Positions 5,701-6,012 of a DNA stretch of 6,012 nt are shown one piece after another; the stretch's first letter is position 1, and each line of letters begins with the position of its first letter. The position numbers and the translations under genes were made by a program. Under the pieces are notes generated by a model. That model was not told where the DNA came from and searched no databases. It saw only the letters and a list, made by a program, of their open reading frames with translations. Where the stretch lies: the NCBI RefSeq assembly GCF_031082345.1, contig NZ_JAVHLH010000179.1, forward strand, positions 1-6,012. Reading direction: 5' to 3'. This stretch comes from Brevundimonas sp. (GTDB taxonomy: Bacteria > Pseudomonadota > Alphaproteobacteria > Caulobacterales > Caulobacteraceae).

Positions 5701-6012
5701 CTAGCCGCCGGAAATCATCATGGCCTCGGGATAACCCCGCGACATCACCGCGCGTCGCGAGCGCTCGGCTGTTCCGGCGTCCGGCCAGGGCCCGATCAGC
5801 ACCCGGAACTGTCCCGGTCCGGCTTCCTCGACGGTCGCGCCGCCGCCGAGACGGTCAGCGGCCCGGCGGGCCTGGCGGGCGTCGGGCCAGGCGCCGGCCT
5901 GGATCCAGATGCCGGCCGGGGCCGGGGCGGCTGAGAGCTGCGGAACCGCCACTGGCCGGGGCTCGGGAAGATGAGGGACCGGTCCGGAGGTCGGCACGGT
6001 CGGCTCCGGCGT
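5701..6012 (-). CDS. C-terminal part of a SPOR-domain envelope protein (partial, runs off right edge)
   Basis: The reading frame stays open to the right edge, giving 103 C-terminal residues. The first 35 or so are a proline- and alanine-rich linker (TPEPTVPTSGPVPHLPEPRP...). The last 70 or so form a SPOR domain: G-IWIQAGAW, then D-A-RRAADRL, then FRVLIGPWPD, then a terminal helix and a short strand. SPOR domains bind glycan strands stripped of stem peptides at the division septum. A GTG at 5997 could be read as a start, but it lies inside the linker and the frame continues upstream, so it is probably internal. In related bacteria the gene before tmk is, as I recall, either an RlpA-type septal lytic transglycosylase or a D-alanyl-D-alanine carboxypeptidase, and both can carry a C-terminal SPOR domain. 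The visible part cannot decide between them. Confidence 0.8.
   Translation of the reverse strand, partial: TPEPTVPTSGPVPHLPEPRPVAVPQLSAAPAPAGIWIQAGAWPDARQARRAADRLGGGATVEEAGPGQFRVLIGPWPDAGTAERSRRAVMSRGYPEAMMISGG

Larger units (their letters stand above)
2464..6012 (-). other. Operon: SPOR protein - tmk - holB - tatD - MBL hydrolase
   Basis: Five same-strand genes are packed with a 39-nt gap followed by overlaps of 4, 1 and 1 nt. This indicates one transcript with translational coupling from tmk to the MBL gene. I see no promoter in the 39-nt gap (5662-5700), so the operon promoter probably lies right of the window. The operon ends at the palindromic element at 2300-2460. In many alphaproteobacteria metG lies between holB and tatD; here it is absent. 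Confidence 0.8.

Noticed and set aside
5125..5934. 269-codon open frame on the plus strand opposite tmk and the SPOR gene
   Set aside because: It is antisense to tmk with conserved motifs, crosses the intergenic gap, and its translation looks like a reversed shadow with no domain.
5995..5997. GTG at 5997 as the start of a small 98-residue SPOR protein
   Set aside because: The frame stays open to the window edge, the GTG is inside a proline-rich linker, and SPOR domains are normally C-terminal parts of larger proteins.
1..6012. CRISPR array, tRNA or rRNA, insertion sequence, phage or toxin-antitoxin genes
   Set aside because: No regularly spaced repeats, tRNA-like TTCGANTC arms in context, transposase motifs or small paired genes could be seen. 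The window is mostly housekeeping genes.

Overview
The window is GC-rich throughout, with dense, tightly packed genes and strong G/C preference at third codon positions. The gene content suggests an alphaproteobacterium, probably of the Caulobacterales (Brevundimonas- or Caulobacter-like): an aspartate-type HemB, a tmk-holB-tatD-metallohydrolase operon, and promoter-like sites resembling the Caulobacter housekeeping consensus. This placement is inferred from gene content and sequence style, not from a search.

Layout. Bases 1-24 hold the first eight codons of a leftward gene, probably an acyl-CoA dehydrogenase. Bases 25-175 are a divergent intergenic region with a plausible leftward promoter and a perfect 14-bp palindrome. 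Two rightward genes follow: a secreted M23-type peptidase-like protein (176-1234) and hemB, porphobilinogen synthase (1287-2291). A roughly 160-bp palindromic repeat-like element (2300-2460) fills almost the whole gap to the next gene, which is convergent.

From 2464 to the right edge everything is on the minus strand and reads as one operon. In transcription order it is a SPOR-domain envelope protein (5' part outside the window), tmk, holB, tatD and a PhnP-like metallo-beta-lactamase-fold hydrolase. The last three junctions overlap by 4, 1 and 1 nt, so translational coupling is likely. The operon joins nucleotide supply (dTMP to dTDP), the DNA polymerase III clamp loader and two metal-dependent hydrolases, behind a cell-wall or septum-binding protein.

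I see no CRISPR array, RNA gene, insertion sequence, phage gene or toxin-antitoxin pair, and no convincing undescribed system. What deserves a second look is finer-grained: the palindromic element between convergent genes, substitutions at expected metal-ligand positions in three hydrolases (M23, TatD, MBL), a possible leaderless hemB, an operon that seems to lack metG, and the palindromes in the divergent promoter region.
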